A stretch of 64,000 nt of DNA from Flavobacterium aciduliphilum (GTDB lineage: Bacteria > Bacteroidota > Bacteroidia > Flavobacteriales > Flavobacteriaceae), in contig NZ_QLSZ01000001.1 in NCBI RefSeq assembly GCF_003268855.1, positions 135,369-199,368 of the forward strand, in the 5' to 3' direction. Below the pieces are notes generated by a model that ran no database searches, was not told the origin of the DNA, and saw nothing but the letters and a program-made list of their open reading frames with translations. The stretch's first letter is position 1, and the number at the start of each line of letters is the position of its first letter. The translations under genes were made by a program, and so were the position numbers. Positions 1 to 9,513 of this stretch are shown here, one piece after another.

Positions 1-422
1 TCACTAACTTGCGTATTTTCAACTTCTATGGGGCTAATATGCCTGAAGATTTTTTTATTCCGCAAATGATTCATTCGTTGAAAAGAAATGAAGATTTTTT
101 GATGACTAAAGGAGAACAAATGCGTGATTTTTTACATGTAGATGATGTTGTACAAGCCTTACTTTTAACAGCCAAAAACAGGAATTCATATTATGAAACA
201 ATGAATGTTTGCAGTGGTATTGGCACAAAATTATGCGACCTTGCTGAAGAAATCAACACTCAAATTTCAAGTAAGGCTCGAATTGTTTTGGGAGCGCTCC
301 CCTACAGAGCTAATGAAGTATGGGAAATGATTGGGTCAAACACTAAGATTAAAGAAAAATTAGGATTTTTGCCACAAGTTACGCTTGATAATGGCATCAA
401 AAGAACTATAAACAATTTGTAA
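1..422 (+). CDS. NAD-dependent sugar epimerase/dehydratase, C-terminal part (5' end outside window)
   Basis: The reading frame is already open at base 3 and ends at 420-422, so only about the last 140 residues are seen. The fragment begins with the LRIFNFYG stretch that follows the catalytic YxxxK helix in extended short-chain dehydrogenases. It then carries the RDFLHVDDVVQAL and NVCSG motifs that shape the nucleotide-sugar pocket. It probably makes or modifies a nucleotide sugar for surface polysaccharide; the exact sugar cannot be told without the N-terminal half. The stop codon overlaps the next start (TAATG), so it is translationally coupled to the GH26 gene. The TTG at base 9 is not a credible start. 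Confidence 0.85.
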   Translation, partial: TNLRIFNFYGANMPEDFFIPQMIHSLKRNEDFLMTKGEQMRDFLHVDDVVQALLLTAKNRNSYYETMNVCSGIGTKLCDLAEEINTQISSKARIVLGALPYRANEVWEMIGSNTKIKEKLGFLPQVTLDNGIKRTINNL

Positions 423-1600
423 TGAACTTATTTAAAAGATTTTCTCGATATATCTATGTGATTCTAGCCTTATCACTAGGCTTTTTTGTAGTCTATGGTC
501 TTTCTATGGTTAGTGAAAAATCGAAAGGACCAATAGAAACCGTCCTCACTAAAGCAGGATCGACTGTACAGGAAGTTGAAAAAACCATCATTTTAGATCA
601 AAGAGAAGGAACTCGTGAAGATAAATTGGCTTGGTTTAAAAACATTCGCTACCAAAAGGAAAAACTTGTACATTCTAAAATCATTCTTTTTGGAGCTTCC
701 GATGATAGCAAGAAAGAATCGTATGAAAATATCATCAATTTGGAAGATTCACTAGCTTTAACGTTTCCAATTATTCATATTTATCAAGCTTGGGGAGAAA
801 AAGATGAGCAACAATTTCCCATAAAAGAAGTTAATGCAATAGACGAAATTGGATCTGTTCCTATGATCACTTGGGAGCCATGGGTAAGTGATTTTAATGT
901 TGAAGATTTTCCAGGAATTCCAGCCGTAGAACAACGAGACAAGGGCGCTTTTACACAAGTTGCCAACGGTCTTTATGATGCCTTTCTTTCCAAATGGGCG
1001 CAAAGTGCCAAAGACTATGGTCACCCTATTTACTTAAGATTAGGTCACGAAATGAATGAGCCTTATCGTTATCCATGGGGACCTCAAAACGTAACACCGC
1101 AAGAATTTGTTGCGGGGTGGAAGCACGTACATGATCTTTTTAACAAGATTGGAGCCAAAAACATCATTTGGGTTTGGAGTCCTCATACCGCTTATGGCTA
1201 TTTTGATGATTACTATCCTGGGAATGAATATGTTGATATGGTTTCTACTGGTATTTTAAATTTTGGTACCAGTACTAATTGGAGTAAATGGTGGACCTTT
1301 GCTGAAATTTTTGGAAGTCATTACAAAGAATTGGCTTCTTACAAAAAGCCTATGATGATTGCCGAGTTTGGCTGTTTAAAACCTGGTGGAGATCGAGCAA
1401 AATGGTTTGGCGATGCGCTTCGAAATTTTCAAAAAAATTATCCTTTGGTAAATTCCATTGTTTTTTTCCACTATTCGGGTGATAAAACTACAACTGATAA
1501 ATCGGTGAACTGGTATATTAAAGATGATAAAAAAGTAACTTCAAAAATCAAAGAAACTCTCAAAACTTGGGATGCTTCCATAAAACAACCTAAAAATTAA
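422..1600 (+). CDS. membrane-anchored glycoside hydrolase family 26-type enzyme (beta-mannanase-like)
   Basis: A 392-residue protein with one N-terminal membrane segment (about residues 10-30) and a periplasmic or surface TIM-barrel. The clan-A catalytic pair is visible: the acid/base glutamate in GHEMNEP (E210) and the nucleophile in MIAEFG (E315). The aromatic MITWEPW and IIWVWSPH strands are typical of GH26. Known members hydrolyse beta-mannan or related beta-glycans, and several sit in exopolysaccharide operons where they trim the polymer. Its coupling to a sugar epimerase suggests that second role here, which is an inference. Substrate is not determinable from the sequence. Confidence 0.85.
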   Translation: MNLFKRFSRYIYVILALSLGFFVVYGLSMVSEKSKGPIETVLTKAGSTVQEVEKTIILDQREGTREDKLAWFKNIRYQKEKLVHSKIILFGASDDSKKESYENIINLEDSLALTFPIIHIYQAWGEKDEQQFPIKEVNAIDEIGSVPMITWEPWVSDFNVEDFPGIPAVEQRDKGAFTQVANGLYDAFLSKWAQSAKDYGHPIYLRLGHEMNEPYRYPWGPQNVTPQEFVAGWKHVHDLFNKIGAKNIIWVWSPHTAYGYFDDYYPGNEYVDMVSTGILNFGTSTNWSKWWTFAEIFGSHYKELASYKKPMMIAEFGCLKPGGDRAKWFGDALRNFQKNYPLVNSIVFFHYSGDKTTTDKSVNWYIKDDKKVTSKIKETLKTWDASIKQPKN

Positions 1601-1673
1601 TCTATTCAAAAAATAGTAAGAGAATTTTCCATACTTTTATAGACTTGAATCTAACGATTACTTACTATAAAAT

Positions 1674-2783
1674 ATGGAAGAAAACCACTATTCAGACGAT
1701 GTTTACGGAAGAGCACGAGTTAAAAACACTCCCGAACTCGATGCTTATTACCAAGAACTCGAAAAATTGGGCGCAGGTGCTTTATGGACTGTTGCTAATG
1801 ATATTGAACCTTGGGAGCCCAAATCAAACTCAGTTCCCATGCTCTGGAAGTATGATGATTTACGAGAATTAGTATTAAAATCATCTGAATTGGTTACTCC
1901 GGAACAAGCAGGTCGTCGTGTGGTTTATTTAGTAAATGACAAACGAAAAGATGTTTCGGCAGCGGTGGGTTGGCTCTACACAGGAATTCAAGTAACACGA
2001 CCTGGCGAATTTACATCGGCTCATCGCCATCGCGCGTCTGCTTTACGCTTTATCATGGAAGGTAACAAAGGGTATACAGTTGTAGATGGAAATAAAATCA
2101 TGCTGGAAGTAAACGACTTTGTTATCACTCCAAATTCGGCTTGGCACGAACACGGTGTAGAAGAAGACGGAGAGACATGTATTTGGCAAGATGGACTTGA
2201 TATTCCGTTAGTAAATGCTCTAGAAGCCAATGATTATGCTGTATACGATGGAAAACAACCTTTGATAAACCCCATCAATCACTCCCCTATCACCTTTGGT
2301 GGGGCTGGTTTACTTCCTGCTGATAGACAATGGGATAAGCCTTATTCTCCTTTATTCAAATACTCTTGGTCAACCGTATATCCAACTTTATTGGAAGTAG
2401 CTAAAGTCAATGAAATTAATCCTTTTGATGGGATTTTGATGCACTATTCCAATCCATTGACTGGAGGTCATGTGATGCAAACTATGGGTGCTGCTATGCA
2501 ATTACTTCCTCCTGGTTTTAAAGGTAAAGCACACAAACATACCGGTTCTTTTGTATATCAATGTGCTAAAGGAGAAGGCTATACAATTATAAACGGTACA
2601 CGTTTGGATTGGAAGGAACGTGATATTTTTTGTGTGCCCTCTTGGGCTTGGCACGAACATCATAATCTATCTGAAACAGAAGATGCTTTTCTATTCAATT
2701 TTAATGATTTACCTGTAATTGAAGGATTAGGGTTATTTCAAGGAAAAGAATTAGAAGAAAATAACGGACATCAAATGTATTAA
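1674..2783 (+). CDS. gentisate 1,2-dioxygenase (double cupin)
   Basis: A 369-residue bicupin. The first cupin holds the iron-binding histidines in SAHRHRASALRF (H117, H119) and WHEHG (H158/H160). The second cupin repeats the pattern in KAHKHTGS and WAWHEHH. Length and motif order fit gentisate 1,2-dioxygenase, which opens 2,5-dihydroxybenzoate to maleylpyruvate in the cytoplasm. Salicylate or 1-hydroxy-2-naphthoate dioxygenases of the same family are alternatives. A FAH-family hydrolase and maleate isomerase downstream support the gentisate assignment. The next gene starts 4 nt after the stop. No ring hydroxylase producing gentisate is in the window. Confidence 0.85.
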   Translation: MEENHYSDDVYGRARVKNTPELDAYYQELEKLGAGALWTVANDIEPWEPKSNSVPMLWKYDDLRELVLKSSELVTPEQAGRRVVYLVNDKRKDVSAAVGWLYTGIQVTRPGEFTSAHRHRASALRFIMEGNKGYTVVDGNKIMLEVNDFVITPNSAWHEHGVEEDGETCIWQDGLDIPLVNALEANDYAVYDGKQPLINPINHSPITFGGAGLLPADRQWDKPYSPLFKYSWSTVYPTLLEVAKVNEINPFDGILMHYSNPLTGGHVMQTMGAAMQLLPPGFKGKAHKHTGSFVYQCAKGEGYTIINGTRLDWKERDIFCVPSWAWHEHHNLSETEDAFLFNFNDLPVIEGLGLFQGKELEENNGHQMY

Positions 2784-2787
2784 ATAT

Positions 2788-4122
2788 ATGAAATCTCTAA
2801 AGACAAATATATACTTTAAAGTTGGAACAATTTTTTTCATAGGATTGTTATTACTCATTCCAACCTCAATGATTGAAAATCTAATTTATGAGAGAGAATC
2901 AACTCAAAAAGAGGCTATTAACGAAGTAAGCTCAAAGTGGGCAAATGAACAAACACTTTCAGGTCCATTTATTTCAATACCTTATGACAAATACATAAAA
3001 GAGTATTCAAAAAAAGATTCAACTACTAAAGTTGTTAAAGTAAAAGAATTCATACACATTCTACCCAATGAATTAAAAATTACTGGAAAAATAAACCCTG
3101 AACAACGAAACAGGGGGATTTATCAGATAGTGGTTTATAATTCTAAAATTACTATTTCTGGAAAATTTAAAAATTTCAACAGCAGTGAATACGATATTCC
3201 TGAAAAAGATATTATATTCAACAAAGCACAATTTACACTTGGAATTAATGACTTGCGAGGTATTGAAAAACAGATTAATTTAAATTGGAACGACAAATCT
3301 TATTCTTTTAATCCTGGTGTTATTTCTGATGATATAGTAAAAAGTGGAATGAATGCTCAAATTGAAATCAATCCCACAGATAATAGCTATAGCTCTTTTT
3401 CATTTGAAATAGATTTAAAAGGAAGTCAAATTTTATATTTTACACCTGTTGGAAAAACAACTGACGTTACAATTGAATCTTCATGGAAGACACCAAGTTT
3501 TAATGGCGCTTTTCTTCCTGATTCGAGAAAAGTAACAGACTCTGGATTTAAAGCCAATTGGAATATTTTACATTTAAATAGAAACTATCCACAAACATGG
3601 ACCAATAATACCTATAACATATCGAACTCTAGTTTTGGAATTGATTTGATTTTACCCGTTGGAAATTATCAAAAAACCTATCGTTCCATTAGATATGCGA
3701 TTTTGTTTATTGTGTTTACATTTATAGTTTTTTTCTTTATTGAGATATTAAATAAGATTTTCATCCATCCTATCCAATATATATTAGTTGGTATCGCTTT
3801 AATAGTATTTTACAGTTTATTATTATCTCTGTCAGAACATTTAAAATTTGATGTTTCATTTATTATTTCGGCCTTAGCAACACTGCTGCTAATAGCGGGA
3901 TATGTAAAGGCAATATTAAAATCTACTCCCTTAATGTACCTCATAAGTGGAATATTATTAATATTATATACTTTTATTTTTGTAATCATACAACTAGAGG
4001 ATTTTGCTTTACTAATTGGTAGTATTGGAATATTTATCATATTAGGTCTTGTAATGTATTTTTCAAGAAAAATTGATTGGTATAATTTAAATATTTCAGA
4101 AGAAAACGAAGAAAAAAAATAA
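2788..4122 (+). CDS. CreD-like inner-membrane protein
   Basis: A 444-residue protein with one N-terminal transmembrane helix (about residues 10-30) followed by the conserved LIPTSMIENLIYERE segment. A long periplasmic beta-rich domain (about 40-300) follows, then five or so closely spaced membrane helices to residue 435. This is the CreD family layout. CreD was named in enterobacteria as a CreBC-regulated envelope protein and its biochemical role is unclear. It sits 4 nt after the dioxygenase and 5 nt before the FAH hydrolase, so it is co-transcribed with them although it has no obvious part in ring cleavage. Confidence 0.8.
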   Translation: MKSLKTNIYFKVGTIFFIGLLLLIPTSMIENLIYERESTQKEAINEVSSKWANEQTLSGPFISIPYDKYIKEYSKKDSTTKVVKVKEFIHILPNELKITGKINPEQRNRGIYQIVVYNSKITISGKFKNFNSSEYDIPEKDIIFNKAQFTLGINDLRGIEKQINLNWNDKSYSFNPGVISDDIVKSGMNAQIEINPTDNSYSSFSFEIDLKGSQILYFTPVGKTTDVTIESSWKTPSFNGAFLPDSRKVTDSGFKANWNILHLNRNYPQTWTNNTYNISNSSFGIDLILPVGNYQKTYRSIRYAILFIVFTFIVFFFIEILNKIFIHPIQYILVGIALIVFYSLLLSLSEHLKFDVSFIISALATLLLIAGYVKAILKSTPLMYLISGILLILYTFIFVIIQLEDFALLIGSIGIFIILGLVMYFSRKIDWYNLNISEENEEKK

Positions 4123-4127
4123 ATACA

Positions 4128-5039
4128 ATGAAACTACTCACGTATACGCTAAAAGAAAATTTTGAATCACGACTAGGATTTATTCACAATAATCACATTA
4201 TAGACATGGAGGATTTTGGTGAAATTTCCAATTTTCCGCTTCCCAACGATATGTTGGATTTAATCGATATGGGATTTGAAATTATCGAAGAAATTACAGA
4301 AATGATTCAGGAAACGCCTGCGAATTTTTTTGAAGAGATTTCGTATGAAATGGATGAAGTTACCCTTCTCGCTCCCATTGAAAAACCAAGAAAAAACATC
4401 ATTGGAATTGGTTTAAACTATACCGAACATGTTGCCGAAAGTGCTCGAACTTTGGATACCACTGGAAAATTACCTCAAAAACCAATCATATTTTCAAAAC
4501 CACCAACAACAGTTACTGCAACAAATACTGAAATTATTAAGAATACCAAACTAACTCAACAACTAGATTGGGAAGTGGAATTGGCTGTTGTGATTGGTAA
4601 AAAAGGAAAATACGTTTCAAAAACAGATGCAATGGACTATGTTTTTGGCTATACAGTAATCAACGACATTTCCGCTCGTGACTGTCGAAGAGAAGGCCAA
4701 TGGATTGTCTCCAAAGGACAAGATACATTTGCACCTATGGGGCCAATTCTAGTAACTAAAGACGAAATCGAAAATCCACACAACTTAGATTTATCGCTAA
4801 AAGTAAATGGCGTTGAAAAACAAAATTCAAATACCAAATTTCTCTTATTTAATATTAATGATTTGATAGAGGATTTAAGTACGGTTTTCACTTTAGAACC
4901 TGGTGATATTATAGCAACAGGAACACCATCAGGAGTTGGAGCTGGAAGAGATCCTCAAGAATGGTTGTACGATGGCGATGTTGTAGAAGCCACAGTGGAA
5001 GGAATTGGAACAATAGTAAATACAGTTAAGGAAATATAA
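4128..5039 (+). CDS. fumarylacetoacetate hydrolase-family enzyme, candidate maleylpyruvate hydrolase
   Basis: A 303-residue FAH-fold protein. Visible family motifs are IGIGLNYTEH, the metal-ligand stretch DWEVELAVVIGK, INDISARD, GQDTFAPMGP and IATGTPSGVG near the C-terminus. Family members hydrolyse or decarboxylate 2,4-dioxo acids using Mg or Mn. Between gentisate dioxygenase and maleate isomerase, the expected reaction is hydrolysis of maleylpyruvate to maleate and pyruvate; this substrate is inferred from context. Fumarylpyruvate hydrolase is the main alternative, but no maleylpyruvate isomerase is nearby to feed it. Confidence 0.8.
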   Translation: MKLLTYTLKENFESRLGFIHNNHIIDMEDFGEISNFPLPNDMLDLIDMGFEIIEEITEMIQETPANFFEEISYEMDEVTLLAPIEKPRKNIIGIGLNYTEHVAESARTLDTTGKLPQKPIIFSKPPTTVTATNTEIIKNTKLTQQLDWEVELAVVIGKKGKYVSKTDAMDYVFGYTVINDISARDCRREGQWIVSKGQDTFAPMGPILVTKDEIENPHNLDLSLKVNGVEKQNSNTKFLLFNINDLIEDLSTVFTLEPGDIIATGTPSGVGAGRDPQEWLYDGDVVEATVEGIGTIVNTVKEI

Positions 5040-5049
5040 AATTAGTATT

Positions 5050-5095
5050 CAGCCTCAGTATTCTGTTTTCAGACTGCTTACTGTGACTGAGACTG
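5050..5095 (+). repeat. imperfect inverted repeat in the maleate isomerase leader
   Basis: CAGCCTCAGT (5050-5059) can pair with ACTGAGACTG (5086-5095), nine of ten positions. CAG/CTG words also recur between the arms. It ends 13 nt before the ATG of the maleate isomerase gene. It belongs to a pattern of short word repeats in the leaders of co-directional genes in this window; function is unknown. Confidence 0.6.
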
Positions 5096-5108
5096 TAAAT
5101 TGAGCATA

Positions 5109-5855
5109 ATGAAATACAGAATAGGACAAATAGTTCCATCATCAAATGTAACGATGGAAACGGAAATACCTGCCATTTTTCGTGCACGCGAAACCATTTT
5201 ACCCGAACGTTTTACGTTCCATTCGAGTAGAATGCGCATGAAAAAAGTAACCCAGGAAGAACTCAAAGCCATGGATGCCATGAGTTTAAAGTGTGCTCAA
5301 GAACTTTCCGATGCACATGTAGACGTAATGGGCTATGCGTGTTTAGTAGCTATTATGAGTATGGGGCGTGGGTATCATTGCGTTTCGGAAGTTAATTTAC
5401 ATCAAGAAACTATTGCCAACGAGTTCCCTACTCCTATTGTAACTTCTGCTGGCGCATTGATTAATGGTTTAAACGTTTTAGGTGCGAAACAAATTTCAAT
5501 CATAACACCTTATATGCGTCCGCTCACCGATAAAGTTGTCGATTATATTGAACATCAAGGCATCAAGGTCAAAGAAAGTATTGCGCTTGAAATCCCAGAC
5601 AATCTAGAAGTAGCCGCTCAAAATCCAATGAATTTGTTAGAAATTTACAAACAGCTCGATTTAACCGATGTAGACATCTTAGTCGCTTCTGCTTGTGTGC
5701 AAATGCCTTCTCTAGAAGCTATTGATTTGATTCAAGCGGAATGTGGCATTCCCGTTACATCTGCTGCTGTATGCACCACTTATGAAATGATGAAAAAACT
5801 CGGAATTGAAGCAAAATCAACTATTGGAGGTGCACTACTAAATGGTACTTTCTAA
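5109..5855 (+). CDS. maleate cis-trans isomerase (Asp/Glu racemase superfamily)
   Basis: A 248-residue protein counted from the ATG at 5109; a TTG nine bases upstream is a weaker start. The superfamily's two catalytic cysteines are in place: C78 in GYACLVAIMSMGRG and C196 in ASACVQMPS. The N-terminal KYRIGQIVPSSNVTMETE and central GALINGLNVLGAKQISIITPY match maleate isomerases and the related arylmalonate decarboxylases. It would convert maleate to fumarate for the TCA cycle, completing a glutathione-independent gentisate route with the two enzymes upstream. It is 69 nt from the FAH gene and followed by a strong hairpin, so it likely ends the operon. Confidence 0.85.
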   Translation: MKYRIGQIVPSSNVTMETEIPAIFRARETILPERFTFHSSRMRMKKVTQEELKAMDAMSLKCAQELSDAHVDVMGYACLVAIMSMGRGYHCVSEVNLHQETIANEFPTPIVTSAGALINGLNVLGAKQISIITPYMRPLTDKVVDYIEHQGIKVKESIALEIPDNLEVAAQNPMNLLEIYKQLDLTDVDILVASACVQMPSLEAIDLIQAECGIPVTSAAVCTTYEMMKKLGIEAKSTIGGALLNGTF

Positions 5856-5872
5856 AAAATTCGTAAACTAAA

Positions 5873-5898
5873 AAAGCCGTTTCAATTGAAACGGCTTT
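5873..5898. terminator. bidirectional intrinsic terminator
   Basis: A perfect 26-nt inverted repeat with AAAGCCGTTTC on one arm and GAAACGGCTTT on the other, between two converging genes (maleate isomerase and the M1 peptidase). It has A-tracts before it and T-rich sequence after it, so it can end transcripts from either side. Confidence 0.85.
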
Positions 5899-5919
5899 AC
5901 TTATAAATTCTCTTTTTTA

Positions 5920-8172
5920 TTATTTTTTTACTTTTGTAAACTCAAAATTTTGTCCACTAATTAATAGTGTAAAACCATCTTTAGTTGCATTAAATTGAAT
6001 GACTAATCCCGCTTGATCAATAGTAAATTTTCCGTTTCCTTTATCCTCTAATGGAGAAGAGGGTTGACCAGGAGAATTGATTACTAAACTATCATCCTCT
6101 TCAGAGAAGTTTATTTTTATTGGAATTTTAACACTTGTATAATCCCCCACATATGCGTCTAATCTAGGGGCTTTATCTACACCATTTTTAGCCTCTGTCC
6201 ATATATTATTTTCGTCATTTCTATCTGGGAAGACATTATCTGGATCTAGTGTAATCGATTCAAGTTCTTCTTTCGTATCCACTTTAAAAGTCCATGATTT
6301 ATTACGTTGCCAAATTTCTACAGGTAAATTTTTTCGCATCACGGTTCCACTTTTTGTTTTGATGTCCAAAACAACAGGCATGACCATTTTATCATAATTA
6401 TCAATTGTAATTTGAGCCCCATTTTTAGCATCTCCTTTGACATACTTTACTTTTGAAATTCCTTGATCGAGACTCCAATTATTAAGAAACCATCCTCTCC
6501 AAAACCATCCTAAATCTTCACCTGCAACATTTTCTATAGTTCTGAAAAAATCATCTGGCATCGGGTGTTTAAAAGCCCATCGTTCTACATAAGTTCTAAA
6601 AGCTTTATCAAAACGATCTACACCTAATATATTATTACGCAACATATCCAATCCAGAACCTGGTTTGTAATAAGCCAAGAACCCCAAATTAGCTTCTTTT
6701 AAATTATCTGGAGCTGCCATAACAGGTTCCATGTCTGGATTTGTTAACATACCGGCCATTTGATGCATGTTTGGATTACGTTGTTTGTATTCGCCATTGT
6801 TAAAATCTTGCGAACTTAATCCGTTGATAAAAGTATTAAATCCCTCATCCATCCAAGCAAATAATCTTTCGTTAGACCCAACTATCATAGGAAACCAACC
6901 GTGCCCAAATTCATGATCCGTAACACCCCACAACTCTTCTCCTTTTGATTTCAAATCACAAAATACAATTCCAGGATATTCCATACCCCCTTCATTTCCA
7001 GCTACATTTGTAGCTACAGTATAAGGGAATTCAAACCATCTTTTTGAATAGTTTTCAATTGATGTTTTGGTATATTCTGTAGCTCTTCCCCATGCACTTT
7101 GCCCTTCAGATTCTACTGGGTAAGCAGAAACGGCAAGTGCTTTCTTTCCACTTGGTAAATTAATTCGAGCGGCATCAATGATAAAGGCAGCAGAAGAAGC
7201 CCATGATACATCACGTGCATTTTTTGTTTTAAATCGCCATGTTAGAGAAGACTTACCTGAGGGTCTAGAATTGGTATTTGTCACTTCATCAGCAGTTCGA
7301 ATCATCACGGTTTTGTCACTATTTTTGGCAGATGCCCATCGCTTTTGTTGTTCAGCAGTATACACTTCCGATGGATTTTGCAAATCACCCGAACATACAA
7401 CTATGTGATTGGCTGGAGCTGTAATGCTTACATCGAAATCACCATATTCTAAATAAAACTCACCAGCTCCTAAATAAGGTCTTGTATTCCAACCTAATAC
7501 ATCATCATAAACGCACATTCTTGGATACCACTGAGCCACTGTAAAAATTTTACCATTTTTAGTTTCTACAACCCCCATACGATCGGAGCCATAATCAGGA
7601 GAAATAAAAGAAAAATCTATTTTGACTTTTACCACACCTCCATTTGCACCAACCGCCTGTGGCAAATCTACTTGCATTCTAGTATCGGTAATGGTGAATG
7701 TTGTTTCCTTTTCTTGAATTTTTCCTGCATTTGAAGTGATGATTTTTACCGATTTTATTTTAAATCCTCCATCAAAATCTTGTCCTTTAGCGCCATTTCT
7801 ACTTCCTTTTAAGGGAATAATTGCGTTACCACGAGAGTCTTTTTTAAATAAGTTTTGATCTACATTCATCCATAAAAATCCTAGCTTGTCAGGACTGTTA
7901 TTGGTATAAGTTAGTATTTCAGAACCTGAAATTTCTTTATTCTGATCGTTTAATGTAGCTGTAAGCGAATAATCCGCTCTATTTTGCCAATATTTGGCGC
8001 CAGGTTGTCCACTAGCAGATCTGGTTTCTGTTCCATTCTTTGTGTAAAAATTATTTGCGAATGTTTCGTTATAATTGTAGTTAGAAACAGGTTTTGTCTC
8101 TTGTGCTACACTTGTAAAACCAGCCAAAAGTAGTACACTCAAATGTAATGCATTAAAAAGAGTATTTTTCAT
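5920..8172 (-). CDS. secreted M1-family zinc metallopeptidase
   Basis: A 750-residue protein with an N-terminal signal peptide (hydrophobic stretch ending near residue 23, AQE). The gluzincin site is complete: HEFGH at 420-424, with the third zinc ligand E443 in WMDEGFN, 18 residues after the second histidine. The upstream GGMEYPG is the M1 exopeptidase-type motif. The N-terminal beta domain resembles M1 aminopeptidases. It probably trims peptides in the periplasm or outside the cell. No T9SS C-terminal sorting domain is visible; the C-terminus is instead a small beta-sheet region (about 690-750). Confidence 0.9.
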   Translation of the reverse strand: MKNTLFNALHLSVLLLAGFTSVAQETKPVSNYNYNETFANNFYTKNGTETRSASGQPGAKYWQNRADYSLTATLNDQNKEISGSEILTYTNNSPDKLGFLWMNVDQNLFKKDSRGNAIIPLKGSRNGAKGQDFDGGFKIKSVKIITSNAGKIQEKETTFTITDTRMQVDLPQAVGANGGVVKVKIDFSFISPDYGSDRMGVVETKNGKIFTVAQWYPRMCVYDDVLGWNTRPYLGAGEFYLEYGDFDVSITAPANHIVVCSGDLQNPSEVYTAEQQKRWASAKNSDKTVMIRTADEVTNTNSRPSGKSSLTWRFKTKNARDVSWASSAAFIIDAARINLPSGKKALAVSAYPVESEGQSAWGRATEYTKTSIENYSKRWFEFPYTVATNVAGNEGGMEYPGIVFCDLKSKGEELWGVTDHEFGHGWFPMIVGSNERLFAWMDEGFNTFINGLSSQDFNNGEYKQRNPNMHQMAGMLTNPDMEPVMAAPDNLKEANLGFLAYYKPGSGLDMLRNNILGVDRFDKAFRTYVERWAFKHPMPDDFFRTIENVAGEDLGWFWRGWFLNNWSLDQGISKVKYVKGDAKNGAQITIDNYDKMVMPVVLDIKTKSGTVMRKNLPVEIWQRNKSWTFKVDTKEELESITLDPDNVFPDRNDENNIWTEAKNGVDKAPRLDAYVGDYTSVKIPIKINFSEEDDSLVINSPGQPSSPLEDKGNGKFTIDQAGLVIQFNATKDGFTLLISGQNFEFTKVKK

Positions 8173-8264
8173 AAATTGAAAGGGTTAATTAATAAGCAAA
8201 GTAAATAAAAAAATGCTTCTGAAAACTCAAAAGCATTTAATTAGTATGTATATTTATAATTTTG

Positions 8265-8546
8265 TTACTCCAATTTAATAATTCTATTAATTGGAATGCC
8301 ATTCCCTTGTTTTAAAATGACTCTAGAATCTGTAACTCCCCAAACCGTGGTTTCGACAACTTTCTTTGAATGATCATCTTCGAAATAAATTTTTATTTTG
8401 GCGTGTTCCAAATTACCTAGAGATAGCGCACGATTCAAATCAGAACCTCTTTGTTTAATTGCAGTATGCTCATGTAATACTTCTTCGTGAGGAAAAGATA
8501 GACTCGCAATCTTTTCTTTTTCAATGATTTCGAATTCTGTTGTCAT
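8265..8546 (-). CDS. small uncharacterised flavobacterial protein
   Basis: A 93-residue soluble protein, not assigned to a named family. The N-terminal third is helical and charged. The last 40 residues look like a small beta-barrel (KIKIYFEDD, TTVWGVTDSRVILKQ, PINRIIKLE). It has no signal peptide or cysteines. It is transcribed alone, 92 nt upstream of the M1 peptidase on the same strand and divergent from the mutarotase gene. Function unknown. Confidence 0.7.
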   Translation of the reverse strand: MTTEFEIIEKEKIASLSFPHEEVLHEHTAIKQRGSDLNRALSLGNLEHAKIKIYFEDDHSKKVVETTVWGVTDSRVILKQGNGIPINRIIKLE

Positions 8547-8647
8547 GATCTTTGAATTTTAATTAATGATTATAATTATTGGTAGTTTAAAATTAATAAA
8601 ATATATTTACCTTTCATTACTATTTTAACTTAAATTTCAATTAATTG

Positions 8648-9502
8648 ATGACAATAACCCTAACCAATTCTAAATATTCTGCAAAAATTAACAGTCATGG
8701 CGCTGAATTATTTTCATTTAAGGCTTTTCAAAACGACCAAGAATATATATGGGATGGAAATCCAGACTATTGGGCTAAGCATGCGCCTATTCTTTTTCCA
8801 ATAGTAGGAACATTGAAAAACAACACGTACTATCATAATGAAAAAGAATACCACTTATTACGACATGGATTTGCAAGAGACATGAATTTTGAAGTGGCTC
8901 ATTGTTCCAAGACGAAAGTGATTTTTATATTAAAATCAAATGATGAAACTCGAAACCGATATCCTTTTGATTTTGAATTACAATTAATGTATACTTTAAT
9001 AGAAAATAAAATACTATTAAGCTATCAAGTCATAAATTGCGACTCACAATCGATTCCTTTTTCTATAGGAGCTCATCCTGCCTTTGCTTTAAATGTACCC
9101 TTTGAAAATTATAGTCTAGCATTTAATCGGCAAGAAACCTTAGCGTGTTCCATTTTAGAAAATGATTTAATTTCAAACCGGAGTTTAGAAATTGAATTAC
9201 AAAACAAAATACTCCCTTTACATTATTCACTATTTGAAAACGATGCTTTGGTTTTCAAAACAATACACTCTCGAGAGATTACTATTTTGAAAGAAAATTA
9301 TCCTTATGTAAGAATTACTTTCGAGGATTTTAACAATCTAGGTGTTTGGACAAAAGTGAGTGCTCCATTTATATGTGTTGAACCTTGGCTTGGTTATGCT
9401 GATTCGGTTGATGCTACAGGAAATCTTTTTGAAAAAGAGGGCATATTGATATTAAATAAAAATGAAACGTTTGAAGCTCAGTTTAGTATTGAAATTTTAT
9501 AA
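8648..9502 (+). CDS. aldose 1-epimerase family protein (LacX-like mutarotase)
   Basis: A 284-residue protein counted from the ATG at 8648; a TTG directly in front is disregarded. SHGAELFSF, QEYIWDGNPDYWAKHAPILFPIVG and HGFARDMNFE are hallmarks of the LacX branch of galactose mutarotase-like proteins. Conserved histidines lie in LRHGFARD and GAHPAF. The family interconverts alpha and beta anomers of aldoses or sugar phosphates; the substrate cannot be read here. It is followed 11 nt later by an acetyltransferase gene on the same strand. Confidence 0.85.
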   Translation: MTITLTNSKYSAKINSHGAELFSFKAFQNDQEYIWDGNPDYWAKHAPILFPIVGTLKNNTYYHNEKEYHLLRHGFARDMNFEVAHCSKTKVIFILKSNDETRNRYPFDFELQLMYTLIENKILLSYQVINCDSQSIPFSIGAHPAFALNVPFENYSLAFNRQETLACSILENDLISNRSLEIELQNKILPLHYSLFENDALVFKTIHSREITILKENYPYVRITFEDFNNLGVWTKVSAPFICVEPWLGYADSVDATGNLFEKEGILILNKNETFEAQFSIEIL

Positions 9503-9513
9503 AAATAGACACC

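Noticed and set aside
758-1024. Reverse-strand frames inside the GH26 gene
   Set aside because: They are shadows of a clear coding frame and carry no recognisable domain.
1645-1872. A 75-residue frame overlapping the gentisate dioxygenase start
   Set aside because: It is out of frame with the conserved bicupin gene and has no motif of its own.
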